A stretch of 64,000 nt of DNA from Oreohelix idahoensis (GCA_024509875.1 JAMPIV010009925.1:62001-126000); one strand, 5' to 3'; counted from the first letter of the stretch, positions 22,101 to 35,907 are shown. The notes: generated from the letters alone by a model not told the origin. A program made the numbers and translations.

Positions 22101-25065
22101 TGGAGATAGACATGAGGCCTAAGCTCCATGTGGAGCAGACAGGTAATGACATGCACTGGCCTTATAGCCAGACTTTACTGCCTTTTAGAACTAGTATACT
22201 GCACAGCAATGAGTGGTGAAAAAGAAATAGGTGCAGAATCTCAATTGAAAATTCTAAGAAAACTATTTATTATTACCAGCTCAATATGAAATTTATGTTT
22301 ATTATTACATCTGTTTTTACTAACCACTGTGTAATATTTTTAAAATGTAATAGTTTTATTCCATTCTTCAAGAAAACTGATCATTTGTCCACTCTTGGCA
22401 ATATCTTATACGGAATTCAAATGACTTCTATCAATACTTATGACTTATTTGGTTTGTTTACTAACTCTTAAAGTTTTCAGGAAAATATAAAAGATATCTA
22501 CAATTATTTTAATGTCCACTTTCGTAATGTGAAGCACATAACTGCAACTAAAAACTAGTTTTTATTTTTTTTTAAATGTTAAAGCACCTTTTTTATGTTC
22601 CATTACTGTACCATTATTGAAACCCTTCCTTTGTGTTACAGCTCAATATTCATGCTTTCAGTTGTACAGAGTGTAAAGTAAGACCCCCTTTTCCCTCCAT
22701 TTTTGCGGTAAAGCTTAAAAATAAATTAACCACAAAAGACTATAATACCTCATGTAGTTCCCTGGGGTCTCTGAGGAGACAAATGAACAGGACTAGTTCT
22801 TTAAGTCTGTCATAAAAGCTGTATCATGAGTTTGTACAAGCATGAGGCTGGCAATCTCATCTTGTAAAATGAATTGCTACAGAAACTACTGCTGTGGGAG
22901 AACACGAATGCTTGTGTGTGCAGACTTCCTTCAAGAAAACCAGCAGCAGTGGTTGATCAATGCTCCATAGGGAGCAAAAAAGGGAAATGATGAATGAAGA
23001 AAACTTATGTACCCCTTCAAATGACAAAACCAACTATACTTCCCACTAGATATCTGCTCTCATAGTCCTAATTAACGATGGCACATCAACACAAACAAAG
23101 TGCACTCAGAAAACTGACCTGTGGTGAGATTTAGATGGCATCATTTTTGTAGTGTTTCACTCTATATACTTGGATAGTTTTATTGTATAGATGGAAAATT
23201 CTTTAAACTCATAATGAATGGGTAAAGTTTTGTCTGCAATGATGAGGCATAAACTAATTGTTTGTGGCCGATTTTGCTCAAGCAAGCATTATGAAAGAAT
23301 GAGAGGTTAAAAAAACCAAAGCTGTGTACATATATGATGTTATGGTGTTCTATGATCTACATATTCTGGCTCCTGGATAAGCTATTCCCCCACAGCATGG
23401 GATAGATATGGTTTTGGACAATATGTGAGATATTACTAAATGCATCACTGTGGTCATACATGTAAGATGTGATACTAAGCAACAAGAGTATGCCTTGTTG
23501 TATGAACCTGGCAAGCTTAGTACTACCAAGGTTTACAAGAAAAACCACAATAAATATGTGTTTGTGTCTGTTTAAGACAAAGAATCATTACAAGAACAAA
23601 TTACACACAAATCATTCAAGTGCAACAAAATTTATTGAACAAATAATTCACAATAAAATATTACTGTAACAACTGTCACACACATTTAACGGCCCTATTA
23701 ATGACCAGTAAAACTGGTACTTCAAACATCACAACATAGCACATATATTTCAATGTTCAAAAATCAATCTTATAAAAATCATAAAGTAGCATGCCCATTT
23801 GAAAGTCTCATTCATATGTTCTGTTTCAGACTTGTAGTTAACAGAAACACAACAAGCAAAAATTAACAGTTATATCTCTGAATCAAAACACCAATACATT
23901 AACAATGTTCATCCCACTACACTGTCATGACAACTGACATCCCAGAAAAACTGGTAGCAAACTCTTTACCATATAAATGAATGATACCTCTCAGTGTTAT
24001 GTCAAATGCATAATAATGACAAATAATGGTCAATGAACACAAGCAAATATAAACAGGATACCACAACTAAATGATTAATCATAAAACTGGTATTCAAATT
24101 ACAAGAACTAACTATTACATTATGAACTAATGCATATATATATAATGTGGTGTTGACAGCACGCTTTGCAATGTCAACACATTAGGTGAATCACGAAGAA
24201 GCTATCAACAAACAAGTATATGTGTACAAACTTTAAATAAAGCTGCAAATGGTTTATGACCATGTAGGCTTCAACTACACTGTCAATGAACTGGGACCAT
24301 TTATCATGCATCTCATATCACGCTTTTATTTGATAAGTTCCTGATATCCATGTGTTTTATATCAAAATGAAACTGTTCATTCAACTTATTGATGTCACAA
24401 GATATTACATATAATAAAAATTTACCAACATTCTTACTTACAAATATTACACTAAATACTGAATTTAAAAACAATTAGCTACAATTAATGTACATGAATC
24501 AAGCAAAACTTTACAATTTTTGCAATTAACAGTGCCCTTTATAGGAAAAATTGATACCATAGAGATAAACTAAGAAGGTTTAGTATTTGGGGTTGTCGAG
24601 TACAATCTGTTCAATGAGGAATACCTGCCAATGAAATGATTATGCTTAAGTCACTTTTTCTGAATGATAATCTTGTAGTACAGCACTTAGGATAAGTCAC
24701 TTTTTCTGAATGATAATCTTGTAGTACAGCACTTAGGGTTATGTTACAGTTACTTGGTCAGAATGAAAATACAAATTCTGAGATACATTTTGTGGTCCAT
24801 TATGACACCTATGGCTAGAACCTATGTGCTAAAGGAATGTGCAAGCAGTGACAAGACACAATTCCTTATGAAATACAGATGTGTTCAATACAAAAGCACT
24901 TATATAAAAAGATGAATGCAATAAAATGTTCCTCACTAACTGCATATTAAATTATCCATATAACAATGAACACATTATATTCTGCCACGCTCAGAATTAA
25001 AATGATATCATCAGTTGGTTGCATCCCTCTAACACTTCATTCTTCTTCATTATGACTTGGGGGTT
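19138..25065. other. Long intron with decayed repeats
   Basis: Mostly AT-rich and without genes. Minus-strand 20395-20646 keeps a decayed LINE C-terminus (FRWIRHHVQTM resembles WSWVGHVLRR of the intact copies). Plus-strand 21595-21690 keeps SRGRPKNTWRQ, like the RGRPKTTWRR tail of the same LINE family. A 46-bp tandem duplication lies at 24647-24738. Minus-strand AATAAA at about 24325 and 23629 could serve exon 5. Both LINE remnants are low-confidence calls. Confidence 0.35.
24647..24738. repeat. 46-bp tandem duplication
   Basis: Two adjacent copies of a 46-base unit beginning TAAGTCACTTTTTCTGAATG differ at one base. It lies about 330 bases downstream of the exon 5 stop, inside its possible 3' UTR. 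Confidence 0.9.
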
Positions 25066-25367
25066 CTAGGACATCTTCGACTTGGATGTTTTGTGGCCCA
25101 TTAAACTCTTATGTCTATGAAGACTAGTCTTGTAGGAAAAACCTACTCCACATACAGCACAAGTATGTGGCTTTGCTTTTAGATGATGAGCATTAATGTG
25201 GTCGGTGCAATACTGTAACCTGTAGAACAACTTCCCACAATACTGGCATGAGTGTCTGCCGGTGTGTGTCTCAGACTGTGTTAACTGGTTCATAGACACT
25301 TGATAGACACTGGAGAAATCGTTACATAAATCACTTTCCTTCACCACCATACTGGACACACCAAACG
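25066..25367 (-). CDS. Alternative terminal zinc-finger exon 5 (two fingers)
   Basis: The acceptor is tttcatttacttccag/CG, and the split codon G/CG gives Ala. A second AG ten bases further in would give the wrong phase. It encodes 100 residues. Finger 1 is CQYCGKLFYRLQYCTDH plus INAHH. The linker is LKAKPH. Finger 2 is CAVCGVGFSYKTSLHRH with a second His six residues on (C2H2). In finger 1 the usual Gly before the first His is replaced by Asp. Confidence 0.85.
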
Positions 25368-25766
25368 CTGGAAGTAAATGAAAACCTGCTGCAATCAAAA
25401 CTATAGAACATCATCGCTGGAAGGTGGTATACTTATTGCAGAGGACACACCCTATATGAATATATGTTGAGGTATAAACTTTCCCACAATTATGGCAAAA
25501 ATTGAAGGTTTAACTGAGCTATATGGGTAAAATAATTCATTATAAAAAACAACTGATACATGTACTGTTCATCGGTTCTTTACCATGGCTTAATTGAAAT
25601 ATGCGATGGGAATTTTGAGTTTTGCGGGAATTTGATAATTATCTCACAAACCCGGACCTTCCGGTGGATTGAATAAAGAGACAGACCTTGCTCACTGACT
25701 GAATTAAGTATGCTGATACAATTCTACTCTTACCATCAACCTAGCAGAACAATATTGGTTATGATA

Positions 25767-26041
25767 TTATATACTTGGCAACAAATGAGAGAATGAGTTA
25801 GGGCAAACTTTTTTATGAGCATGCAAATGCTGGGTGTAAGAAAATGACTTCCCGCATAGTGGACACATGAATGGTTTCAATTTCAGGTGAACAACATTGA
25901 CATGGCCATCTAAATCACGCCGAGAAGTGTACTTCTTTCCACAGAACTGACAGATTATCTTTGAGCGATGTGCATGAAGTCTGAATGAATTCCTATTCTC
26001 TTGGCTTTCAAATATTCCTTGCAAACCATGGTTCACTGAAA
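25767..26041 (-). CDS. Alternative terminal zinc-finger exon 6 (two fingers)
   Basis: The acceptor is ttttttttttctttcccag/TT with a long pyrimidine tract, and the split codon G/TT gives Val. It encodes 91 residues. Finger 1 is CQFCGKKYTSRRDLDGH plus VNVVH, then the linker LKLKPF, and a C2HC finger 2 (CPLCGKSFSYTQHLHAH then KKVC). A tail of ten residues precedes the stop. The lead carries Arg/His-rich residues just before finger 1. Confidence 0.87.
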
Positions 26042-26181
26042 CTGGGAAAGAAAAAAAAAACTACTTTCACTATCTGGTGTCATCTTTGGACAATACCTGG
26101 ATAGATTGTGTAGACCTGACGTGGCATGGTGTAGTTACAGATTTTTTTTTTTCAGCCGGTAGTAAAAATTGGTAGTAAAAA

Positions 26182-26426
26182 TTACGTGAAGTGCTTTGCA
26201 TTTGGGTAACACAACCTTTCATGGAAGTACAAGCTAGTCTGGTATGCAAAGGATCTGTTACACTTTGGGCAAATATATGGCTTCTGATGCAAATGAAAAG
26301 AATTCATATGACCTTGGAGTGACCTTCGTGATGGAAATCTTTTACCACAAATTTCGCATTCAATGTTTCCAACAGGTGGTCTTGGTTTGCTTGCAAATGT
26401 CAATCCAACTGTACTGAATGATGAGC
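26182..26426 (-). CDS. Alternative terminal zinc-finger exon 7 (two fingers)
   Basis: The acceptor is tgctacaaatgctag/GC, and the split codon G/GC gives Gly. It encodes 81 residues. Finger 1 is CEICGKRFPSRRSLQGH plus MNSFH, then the linker LHQKPY, and a C2HC finger 2 (CPKCNRSFAYQTSLYFH then ERLC). The stop follows six or seven residues later. The pyrimidine tract is interrupted by ACAAATG, so this acceptor is weaker than most of its siblings. With exons 5 and 6 it forms a 1.4 kb cluster. Confidence 0.83.
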
Positions 26427-28933
26427 CTAGCATTTGTAGCAGGGAGATGGAAGGAAATGTATAAATAAATTGAATAATGGACTTTAACCTGGGCTGAAAG
26501 GCTTCTGAATAGCAAATGCACACATGATTCTGTTTCCTTGCTTTTTTTTTTTTTTTTTTTTTTGGAAGTTTCTGCTACCCATGCAACTTGAATTCAGTAC
26601 AAAACTAAAGATTTGTTAAGACAGTACAGTACCCCCAAGCTAATACACTAAATAAGTGACAGATGCAAAAGTCAGCAATTCTAAAAGTAAGCAATTATTT
26701 TTTCTTGTCTACCACAAAATATGAACAAGATATCTGGTACACCATAAAATACACCTACAGTTCGTAATCTTTTATCCCAAATGTGTGAAAACTGAATTAG
26801 GATAGTCCTACTACTATTTTTGTGTCTCTGCATTTTAAGCTTAGGCCTAAATTCAAATGCTTACCGAAACATCGTTTCCAATGTTTCATTTTCTTCAAAA
26901 TAATAAGCGGCTACAAATCTCAGAACAATTATGCTAACGTTAATCTTAACAGTGAAACTTACCCTGTTGTGAGCGTTTTCAAAAATAATTATTGATACAC
27001 AAAAGCGAGCTGTGGTAGTTATGAATTTTAGAAATTCAGATGTCACCCAACTCATACATAAATCCCAAGAGGCTACCATGCTGGGTCAGAGGAAAACATG
27101 CACCCACATCCACACATTTTGAAATGTTTGATTCACTTTATATGCATTCCAATTATTGACTAAAATGTTCTTTCTTTTTTCTTCCATTTTTTAAATGCAC
27201 GGCCTCGATGTCTGTCACGTATTATTATTATTTTTTTAACGCAAAATAGAATATGGGTATTATTTTTCTGTTTCTGCACCTAGGCCTAATCTTAATGCTT
27301 AACATAACACTGTTCTTCTGAAGTACCATGAAAAAACTTTTTTTTTTTCTTTCTGATGAAAACAAATTTTTATTTTTGGAGTATTTCTATCATAATTTCG
27401 GACAAATGGTAGCGGATCTGTACACTACACTCTTATTCTCTTGAAATGATAAAGATGATAGTTCCCGATACATTTTTAAAATGTGCGGAAGAATATTTTG
27501 AAAAATCCTAAAAACTTCCTCCATCAGTTTCCCTCTGAACTGTGAACCATTGTCAGTTAATATCTGATAAGGGTATCCTAATCTTGAACATATTGAGAGC
27601 AAAGCCTCTCCTACATGTACTGAGTCTGCTAAGGGTAGAGCAATCGCTTCCCCCCGCATAGTACATGTCTACCAGAGAAAGGATGCATTTTTCCGGAAAA
27701 TGACGAAAAGCGCATACAGTCTGCTGAAATGAAGAATTTAATGAAAAGTAAGCTGCAAAGTATGACACAGAACATGGAATCAATAAAGGAAAATACCAGA
27801 GATGATTCCTACATAGCAGGGGGATACCGAGGTGAGTAAATTTTGTGTAAAAGTGTAATTCCTCCCTTTTTTCTTAATTTTCTCAAAACCTCCTTTTTCA
27901 CACAAATGTGGGCATGTTGCCCATGATTTTTCAAACAAAAACTATTAGTGATAGAGCAGTAAATTTTGGGCCACATGCTGTACATATAGTGCTCATTAAA
28001 ATAAACTAAAATAAAGGATATATGTTAACAAACTACAAAACTGTTAAGAAATAGCTAAGATACCCCACTTAAAAATTTCAACTATTTTTCGATTGGTATG
28101 TTAAAATCCAAAAAAAAACTGATATCAAACCAATCAAACCAAAATTATTTTAGTATACAATAATTATCATATATTAACAAATGAAACAGCCAAATTTCAT
28201 AACTCAAGTTGTACTCGCATTTGAGATATCTTGGGCAACAAAATACCCAAAAAAGCTAAAATTTGCCTTTTTTTCACTGTTTTTCCGCCATAGATTGCAA
28301 GTTTTTAGTATATACCTCAATGTTTTGTATTTTTTTCAGTCATTTTGCTTGTATAAATGACCAGATATAGATATTAACTTATAATTCTGTGTTTTTCATT
28401 TTGGGGGTTTAACCTCCCCTTAACAATGTCTGGAATTCTAGACAATGTTCACATTTTATTGTCATATAATTAACACTGAAAAAAAAAAAAAATGTTTCTT
28501 TCCAACTGCTGTCATTTTTATTTCCTTACTAACTCAAGAATATGAACTAGATTCTGAGAGTGATCCATATGAAGACAGAACATAGAAAAATCTGAAAATG
28601 AATATCTGAAGATATTCATTAAGAATAAAAGCCATTGGAAAGTTTGTATTTAGTCCATAATGGTACTGTGGGGTTATTTTATAAGCAAAATATTTCCCGC
28701 AAACAGTCAACATACATGGTCAATTAACTACTCACATTTCTACACTTCACTATGCCTTATATAGTTTTCTAGTGCAAGAAAAGACTAATTGGAAATAAAA
28801 GTACATAAAATGCACTCCTACCCCATCAGACTTCTGAGATGTGTTGATGTGGTTGCTATTAGCACACAAGATTTTTGCCTTCACTCAAAAGGAAACAAAA
28901 TATGCCCTGTTATAAAAACAGCTTACTTTACTT
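26427..28933. other. Intron between zinc-finger exons 7 and 8
   Basis: Contains a run of more than 20 T near 26545, the integrase fragment at 27390-27705, and otherwise very AT-rich sequence with no recognised gene. Confidence 0.4.
27390..27705 (-). pseudogene. Gypsy-type integrase core fragment
   Basis: The minus strand encodes CILSLVDMY, then after a frameshift GEAIALPLADSVHVGEALL, LGYPYQILTDNGSQFRGK and LMEEVFRIF. This aligns by eye with the integrase of the 1218-12776 element (LTLVDT, AEAIPLT, VAEALVQIF, LTDNGSQF, LMEEIFKI). The catalytic Asp pair region is present, but the third acidic residue is lost in decayed sequence. It is probably an old relative of the same or a related retrotransposon. 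Confidence 0.75.
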
Positions 28934-29211
28934 CTAATTCAAATTGTGATTCGCTCGCAGGTGATAATTCAAACTTCTTTTATAAGCAAAAGCTTTGTCA
29001 CAATAGGTACACCTATATGGTTTACAGCCCAGGTGCTGAGAAAAAACATGTCCTTCATAGTTGCATTTCACAACGAAAGATTTCTTACAGTATTCACATG
29101 TGTAAGCCCCATTATTCTGATTATAGCTTAGCTGGGTAGTTCCATTTAAATTAAGTTCCTTCTCAGAATCAAGAGTACATGACTGGAATCGTTCAGCGTG
29201 CTTCCTCATAC
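28934..29211 (-). CDS. Alternative terminal zinc-finger exon 8 (two fingers)
   Basis: The acceptor is tgtacttatccgcag/GT, and the split codon G/GT gives Gly. It encodes 92 residues. Finger 1 is CEYCKKSFVVKCNYEGH plus VFSQH, then the linker LGCKPY, and finger 2 is CTYCDKAFAYKRSLNYH with a second His four residues on (C2H2). The stop follows within three residues. An AATAAA on the minus strand at 28517-28522, about 410 bases downstream of the stop, is a candidate polyadenylation signal. Confidence 0.86.
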
Positions 29212-32200
29212 CTGCGGATAAGTACACAGTGCACTGAAATCATTTGGAAAGACAAGTATTGGAAAGTTACTTCTATTTTGAAAGTTTCAGAAATAGTGAA
29301 AAACTATGTGTAATAGAGGTTTTGAGAACAGGTTTCATTAAGACCACTGATCAGTTAAAACAAAACCCACATATTTTCTTTCATACATGTCGCCAAACAT
29401 ATTTAATCTACTAACAATAATCCACAAAGAAGTTTATGTAAAAGGGCACGTCCACCTCCTCCTTTTTTTCCCCATAGCAAATAAGTTTAAGGAACCATAT
29501 AAGACATAATTTATGTTCAAAACTTCAAAAGAAATATTTGATGCCTAAAATGCCGTTTGGAAATTGAAAAACTTATTTTTTTTAACATTTAAATTTCTTT
29601 TGTGAAAGTTAATGTATCCACATTTCTACCCTTAAATGTGAAATTTTCATTAAAATCTAAATAAAATGGGTCTAAAATGAAAACCGATTTATCGGCTTTT
29701 GCGACTTAAAGAGTTAAAATGGTTAGGCGATATTTGTTTAAAATCAGGTTGATGTGTATTACAATTAAATTTGATAACTATTGTGCGAGTCTTATATCGA
29801 GCTAGATTGGGCTCTATTTATTATCTCTTTTTACGGAATTACACCGAGAGAGGATGTGACGTCATAACGATACAGTACAATAAGCAGACGTCAGATTAGG
29901 AGCAGAAGTGAGTGTATCGTCTGCTAGGGACTGGGACGAATGTGTTGATGGCATGAGGACGCATGTGTGAGGCTCTTGATGTTTCATAGTGTATCCCTGG
30001 TTATATTCCATCACTATTACACCAATATGCTTCTGTGAGGGGTACATAGTATTTCTGCTTTACATGGATTTTTAAGTTTCCTGTGTGAATCATATAAAAT
30101 ATTGAGAATAATGGGACAGCGTCTGAGACATGGACGGACTGCCTAATCTATATTGAATATAGACAGCTTAATGCTAAAGCACAAGTGCATGAACAATGTA
30201 TTGAACAATGGAGCCAATATTGAAGTGTATCAATAAATATATTGTCCTCGTCATCCAGTGTGGTTCAGTAATTATTATGATGTCTGTTTGTTCGCTGTTA
30301 CTGCTACCCCTATGATTTTAACTTGGCCCAGGACAACGATCCTGCAACTATTAATTCTACTATTCATAACAGCACGTAACAATGTGTTAATACTGGTGTC
30401 TGGACCAGTCATCAATGACCATGTTGTCAGTATGTGCATGTTCAAAATATTACTACATATAAGTGGAGCAGTTCTCATAACTTTATTGGTTGTTGTGGGT
30501 CATTTTTGTGTGCAAAACGTGCTGTTTTTTGTGATGTAACTGGTGTATTCACCATCTCCACTCAATAAGCTGATATAGCATATCAACATGTCCTCACTTA
30601 CATTTTAAACTGATTTTGATAAGCAATTTTTGAGCCACAAAATGAAAATAATAAGAATACCAGCAAAATATCTTAAACTTGTGTCAAATTGTTACCATTG
30701 GTTTTGTAGTATTTAAGCTAGGTTTAACCTCTTCAGCACCAGTATGATGTACGCCATAAATCTTCACAATTTGTGTCGCTATGCTGTATGTCACGGAAGT
30801 AGCGCGATTGTGGTGAAGTGGGATGTTATAGATATTTATAAGGGACTTAGTGTACTGACTGAGATCAGCTGTGAAGGTATATATATATCTAATAAGAGTA
30901 GTATATTATATATATAACCTTACTTGCTGCCACATATCTATATATCTCAGTCAGAATTATTCTGGAATAGTGTGATGTTACGTTATGTGTCTAGGGTATG
31001 TGTATGGTGAAGTGTAAGTCACAACAACAGACAGATAAACAATTTAATTTAATCCACTACTCTTGACAACACTGTGACACTCACATACATATAACACTCT
31101 ACACAGATATCTTAAAAGAGTCACTGATAAACTTTCAAATAACAATATGTATTCATTACTGGCATGAATGAATATGTGTCCTGATTCAACTACAAGGGAA
31201 CCAGGAATCACAATCAATTTAAATTACAAGTTATGTACAGAATGTATTTAATATGAATATTGTAGTGACATATATTATTACAAATGTTCTATGTGTGTCA
31301 GTTGTGTAGTAGTAAAATGAGGTAATACTGGTTTTATTTTGTTCAAGCTCTGTTGGTATTTGTCATCATGACTTCAATAGTTTGTCTTTAGGGACCAGTA
31401 TTGGAGATGTTCACAGTTCATGATTTTAAGACAAGTAAATTCCCCTCTGAATAGTATTTTTATAAAGTTATCTCAAGATGAGGGGACATAATGTTGAGCT
31501 CAGCTGGCCAACTCTGCTTATCTTGAGTGATGGCGGCAGGAAAGGACTCCTCTGCTCGAATTCTCCTCTGGGCTCAGGAGACACCTCACTGATAGCTAAA
31601 AAGACCCAGGAGTATGCTGTCCGACTCTGGATTCAGCAAATCTCTGACCAGATGCTGCTCAGTACCATCAAGACCACTGTCCCTGAAATCAAGAAGGATG
31701 TACCTTCTACTTCATAACTAATTTATATTCTCTTTTACACTGATCACAATACAGCACAAACATTGCGTTCAGAGCGTTAGGCCAACAGTCAGCTTCATTT
31801 GAAATACTTTATTCCAGTATTACCCTTCTTAATGGTTACTACGCCTCTGCACTTCCAGCATTATTTCTTTCTAGTCCATCATCCAGGTGTCAGTGTACTA
31901 TTTGGCCATTCCATGCCGTTTTACTTCTCTCCGACACCCTCTGTTCAGGCTGGAGCATTATAGGCTTTACCTCACGTTTGCCACTGAACTACACATATAT
32001 ATACAGGCATAAATCAACAATTCACATTCAATTTTTCATTAAAAGATACTGAATGGTTCAAGCTTACCACAATTTCATGGAAATAAACACAGATACGTTG
32101 ATTAGCAATGAATTCTGGCACAAACTGGCACAAATTCCGTTCTGCCTATGTTCCAGGCTTTTATTTTAGCAAAAATGTGAGCTGGCTTCAACGTACTGTC

Positions 32201-33355
32201 GCTTTATCAAGCTTATTTGAATTAGTGGTCTCGAACTAACGCTCCCAAGTGTGTATATCAGCGAGACTGGCCAATGAGCCACGTTTCGACAAGTGTTTGA
32301 AAAAATGTTATCTTTTCCCGTCTCCCCTAACAACCAAGATAGTATTTATAACCCGACCAATCGTGGTTAGGCTTTCATTTGTTGCGCTCCAATCAATTTG
32401 GAGTTTACATGGTAGGCTATTTATGTAACGTAAGGTTTTTTCAAACACGTTATAAAAAAAAATTTTATGAGCAGAAATGATTTTATGCTGTCAGGCACCC
32501 CCAATATTTTATTTTGGGTAATATTTATTAATTCCTGGACTATTTGCGTAACGTTTTACATATTATTTGTCAGCAAACCCTAAGGAACCCAAAAATACTA
32601 ATTTAAAGGAGCTACGTGGCTGCGTTCAAAATATGCAATTTCTTCTATCTCCTGTTTAGAAGATGTGCTGTCTGGGTACTGTTATGTGTTCAAACGTAAA
32701 CCCATATAATGTTGTCTTTTCTAATAAGAGTCTGTTATGAATTATAAACCTAACTCTGGGAAAGGGTAGTGTATTTTATCACTGTCCGTCTGAAAAAAAA
32801 TTAGTGCATGTAGACTTACACGCGTGATGGTAGTAATTGTGTATCGCGCGAAGCGGGTTTAGTGTTCGGCTTTCTGCCTCTCCCTTCTCTTTTTATCCCT
32901 TTAGTCCATCTGTTCGTTCGTTTTGGTAACGCAGTATAATTAATGTTAGGGTTAATTTAGGTCATTACGCAGTACGTCTCAATGCTTTTCCAAGAAATAC
33001 AGCACACGTTTCATTGAAGAAGGCGGGTAATATACAGTAAGCTTTTACTATCAACGTGAAAGCGTTACAATTTGCAGACGAAGCAGAAAACAAGGGGGAT
33101 TTCGAGTACATTCCTTGTGACAGCACTGTCATTTTACCATTGCTCTTCTCTTTATTAATTTTATTTGTTAGGCTTCATATTTACCTAATAATTTATATAT
33201 GTGGATTAGGATATTCCATGACAGCGATTGCTCGTTTCCATTCACCTATATTACGTACGGTGTGCGTCCTATTTTAAAAGCACCAAAACTCTTCTGTTTA
33301 CAAGCGTATCTGTTCACTCAGTTTAGATGAAAATAATTCATCAGTGAAAGGAAAA
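29212..33355. other. Long intron, content mostly unrecognised
   Basis: AT-rich with short frames only. A 10-bp inverted pair (TGACTGAGAT near 30856 and its complement near 30944) encloses a TA-rich stretch. The 79-codon plus-strand frame at 31478-31717 has no family I recognise. Confidence 0.3.
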
Positions 33356-33807
33356 AGAAAGGCAGTGAAAACAAGATCTGCACCTAAACAAGGAAAGAAA
33401 ATGTCGAGATCTAGACCTCGGAAAGAAAAAAAACATTAATGAGGAAGAGCTTCACCTAAAAGACACTGGTAACAAAGAGTTACCAGAGGCAGAGGAAGAA
33501 AATAATGTAGATGCAAGCATTAGTCATGAATGGAGACAAGTAAACCATGCTGCCCAGCCTGATTGGCCTGAGTTTACAGCACAGTCTGGTCTACTCTTTA
33601 ATCATACTGATTATGAATGCCCTGATTTCATGAAAGAGTTTCTGAATGAAAACTTTTGGATACTAATAGTGAATGAGACAAACAGCAAGCCGGGTTTGTA
33701 AAAATATGACCCCAAAAATTACAATTATCCTGTCATTCAGGGAAACGAACTAAGTTGAAAATGGTGTCATAATGGGGAATGAAAAACCCGTCTTTGCAAA
33801 AGGGTTA
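33355..33807 (+). pseudogene. piggyBac-type transposase fragment with right end
   Basis: A decayed plus-strand frame reads EWRQVNHAAQPDWPEFTAQ, then a Cys/Pro-containing stretch and FLNENFWILIVNETN, the pattern of the N-terminal part of piggyBac (PGBD) transposases just before the first catalytic Asp. About 90 bases downstream, GCAAAAGGGTTAA (ending near 33807) looks like a piggyBac terminal repeat abutting its TTAA target. The catalytic domain is missing, so this is an internally deleted or decayed copy. The left end was not found. Confidence 0.6.
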
Positions 33808-35246
33808 AATAATGCAAATGTCAACATACATATGTTCTAACCACTATTTTTTTGGGTTTGTCAGCAGGTCACAACTTTTTATTAATCTGTTGTTACCGAT
33901 GAAGAATAGTTAGAAAACTTTTAACATCAATACTGTTACAGGAGAAACTGTCACTTTTCTAACAACCATTTGTTTATACTTTATGTTTTAAATAGGTACA
34001 CACATGATTTGAGTGACACTGAATTTACTCATGATTTTTTACAAATTCAAGTGGAAAAAACTAACAAGGTCCTTATCCTACTCAAACTATGCGAATTAGC
34101 TACATAATTTTCCAAATATAGGCAATGAAGCACAAAAATGAAGCATACATAAAATTCATTCAAATTATACTGACGGGAGATTACAGTTCATGTAACAAAT
34201 CACTTATTAAAAAAAAAAACCAGAACTCTTTTTCAGTAGTAAATTTCTAGGGACAAAAATATATTTCCAACATATCATAAAGTGTAGAGAAATTATTTAA
34301 CTACTTACAATTCAAAAATGTATTTACCAAAATCATTTTATTTTTAAAAATCCCAGTAAATGTTTGATGATTTATTTTTCATTCCTTGGAACAATTAGTT
34401 TAGATGTAAACATATGTATAAAATATGTTTATCAACATACTGCTTAAGATTTTGATAGAGTTGTAGAAATCATTGTACTTCAATACATTTCACTCTCTGT
34501 TTCCCACTTAAGCTTAAGACAAATGAAACCTATCACATCTATTCTTGATTTTCTAAAGAAATGATGTTTCCACAAAACATCTGTAAAAAATTGTACTTTC
34601 AAATATATTACTGTGACATATTGACATTAACTGTGGAAATGGATTTTACTTCAATAAAATGACACCCTGGTTATTAAAATCCACCACAGTTTTTGAAACC
34701 CATGCTGGTAATGCTGGAGCAGTGTTTTTTAATCAGAATTTTTTTTTTTTTTCAAATTACAAATTTTCAGCAGCATAAAATTTTAGAAAATTAGTACATT
34801 ACACATTTAATGAACTATTGATAATGTTCATTCAATTTCCAACAACATAAGTAACAGAAAAAGGGTTTATTAAAAAAAAAAAAAAGCACTAAGCATAAAT
34901 TTTAAAATTCACATCTTCCAGGAGTCAGATTTTGAATGAAAATGCTGTTTTAATACATGTTAAACAATTCAAGCCATCATTATCAACACAAACTTGGTTT
35001 ATTATGTAAAATCTGATTTTGAAACAAACTCTGGAAAACAGTTCCTGAAATATCAGCATCCACACTCATTTGTAAAGATGTCAAAGTGATATCTGATGCA
35101 CCATTCCACTGTCATGTGTGACATTGGCACTCAATCCAAGTGCCAATTTTTTTTTACTTTGTTAAGTCTACAGTAGAATGATAGTCTTGCTAGCAGATCA
35201 GTATCAGAAATCTGGTTATCTATTCTGATTGTAATATTCATGGTTT
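33808..35246. other. AT-rich intron, nothing recognised
   Basis: Several A and T runs. No coding frame above 60 codons and no repeat recognised on either strand. Confidence 0.4.
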
Positions 35247-35257
35247 AATACCTATAT

Positions 35258-35907
35258 ATGCATGGAGGCATATCTGGGGTCATCCTTATATGTGAACGAA
35301 CGAACGGGGTCATCCTTATATGACCACCAAGGACAATGCTACAGTCTTCAAATGTGGAAGTGGACCTGTCTGTGAGGCTAATTACACCCTCTTGAAATCA
35401 TCCAAACACTTCCAGGGATTTCCCTTGTGGTAAACATGTAGAGAACTCAGCACTGCACAATAAGCTTGGAGGAGTCACTTAAGCCCCAGACGTAACTCTG
35501 GCTTTTTACCTAGTTGACTGCATGCAGGAGCATCTCATTATGTGCCCATGATGGGCAGGGGGAGCTAAGAAGGGACTCTGTGTAGGACGTGACAATTCCT
35601 TGGGAGAACCCATAACCAGAACACAATATTTTAGCTCTGCATACTTTGAGAGCCACATTGGATGGTGGGTAAAGCACAGTATACCATGCGCTTCTTCCTC
35701 CTAGCTTGGGACCAGGTGTGATTATCCTTTAAATGCAAGCGAAGCTGGAGAAACTGGAGCTCATGACCTTAACTCACTACGTTTCGGAATAGCAGAATAG
35801 CCACAGGAAAAGCCTAGATCTAGTGTAGATAATATCAAAGAGTCTTCAATGTCGTATTGGCTGCAAAAGAGCGAGAAGCTCAGCAGCCCTAGATAAACAA
35901 CAGCAAC
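35258..35907 (+). mobile_element. 650-bp AAC-tailed repeat, copy 1
   Basis: An exact 11-bp duplication AATACCTATAT (35247-35257 and 35908-35918) brackets 650 bases ending TAAACAACAGCAAC. The whole length matches 47918-48523 with scattered differences. The variable-length target duplication and short A-rich 3' repeat indicate target-primed reverse transcription, so it is a SINE or the truncated 3' end of a LINE. No pol III box or coding frame was seen. Confidence 0.8.

Noticed and set aside
30722..30740. TTAACCTCTTCAGCACC as a piggyBac-type left end
   Set aside because: No complementary right end was found at a plausible distance, and TTAACC is common in this AT-rich sequence.
31478..31717. 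79-codon plus-strand frame with coding-like composition
   Set aside because: No recognised family, no splice sites of note, no repeat copy; not enough to call a gene.
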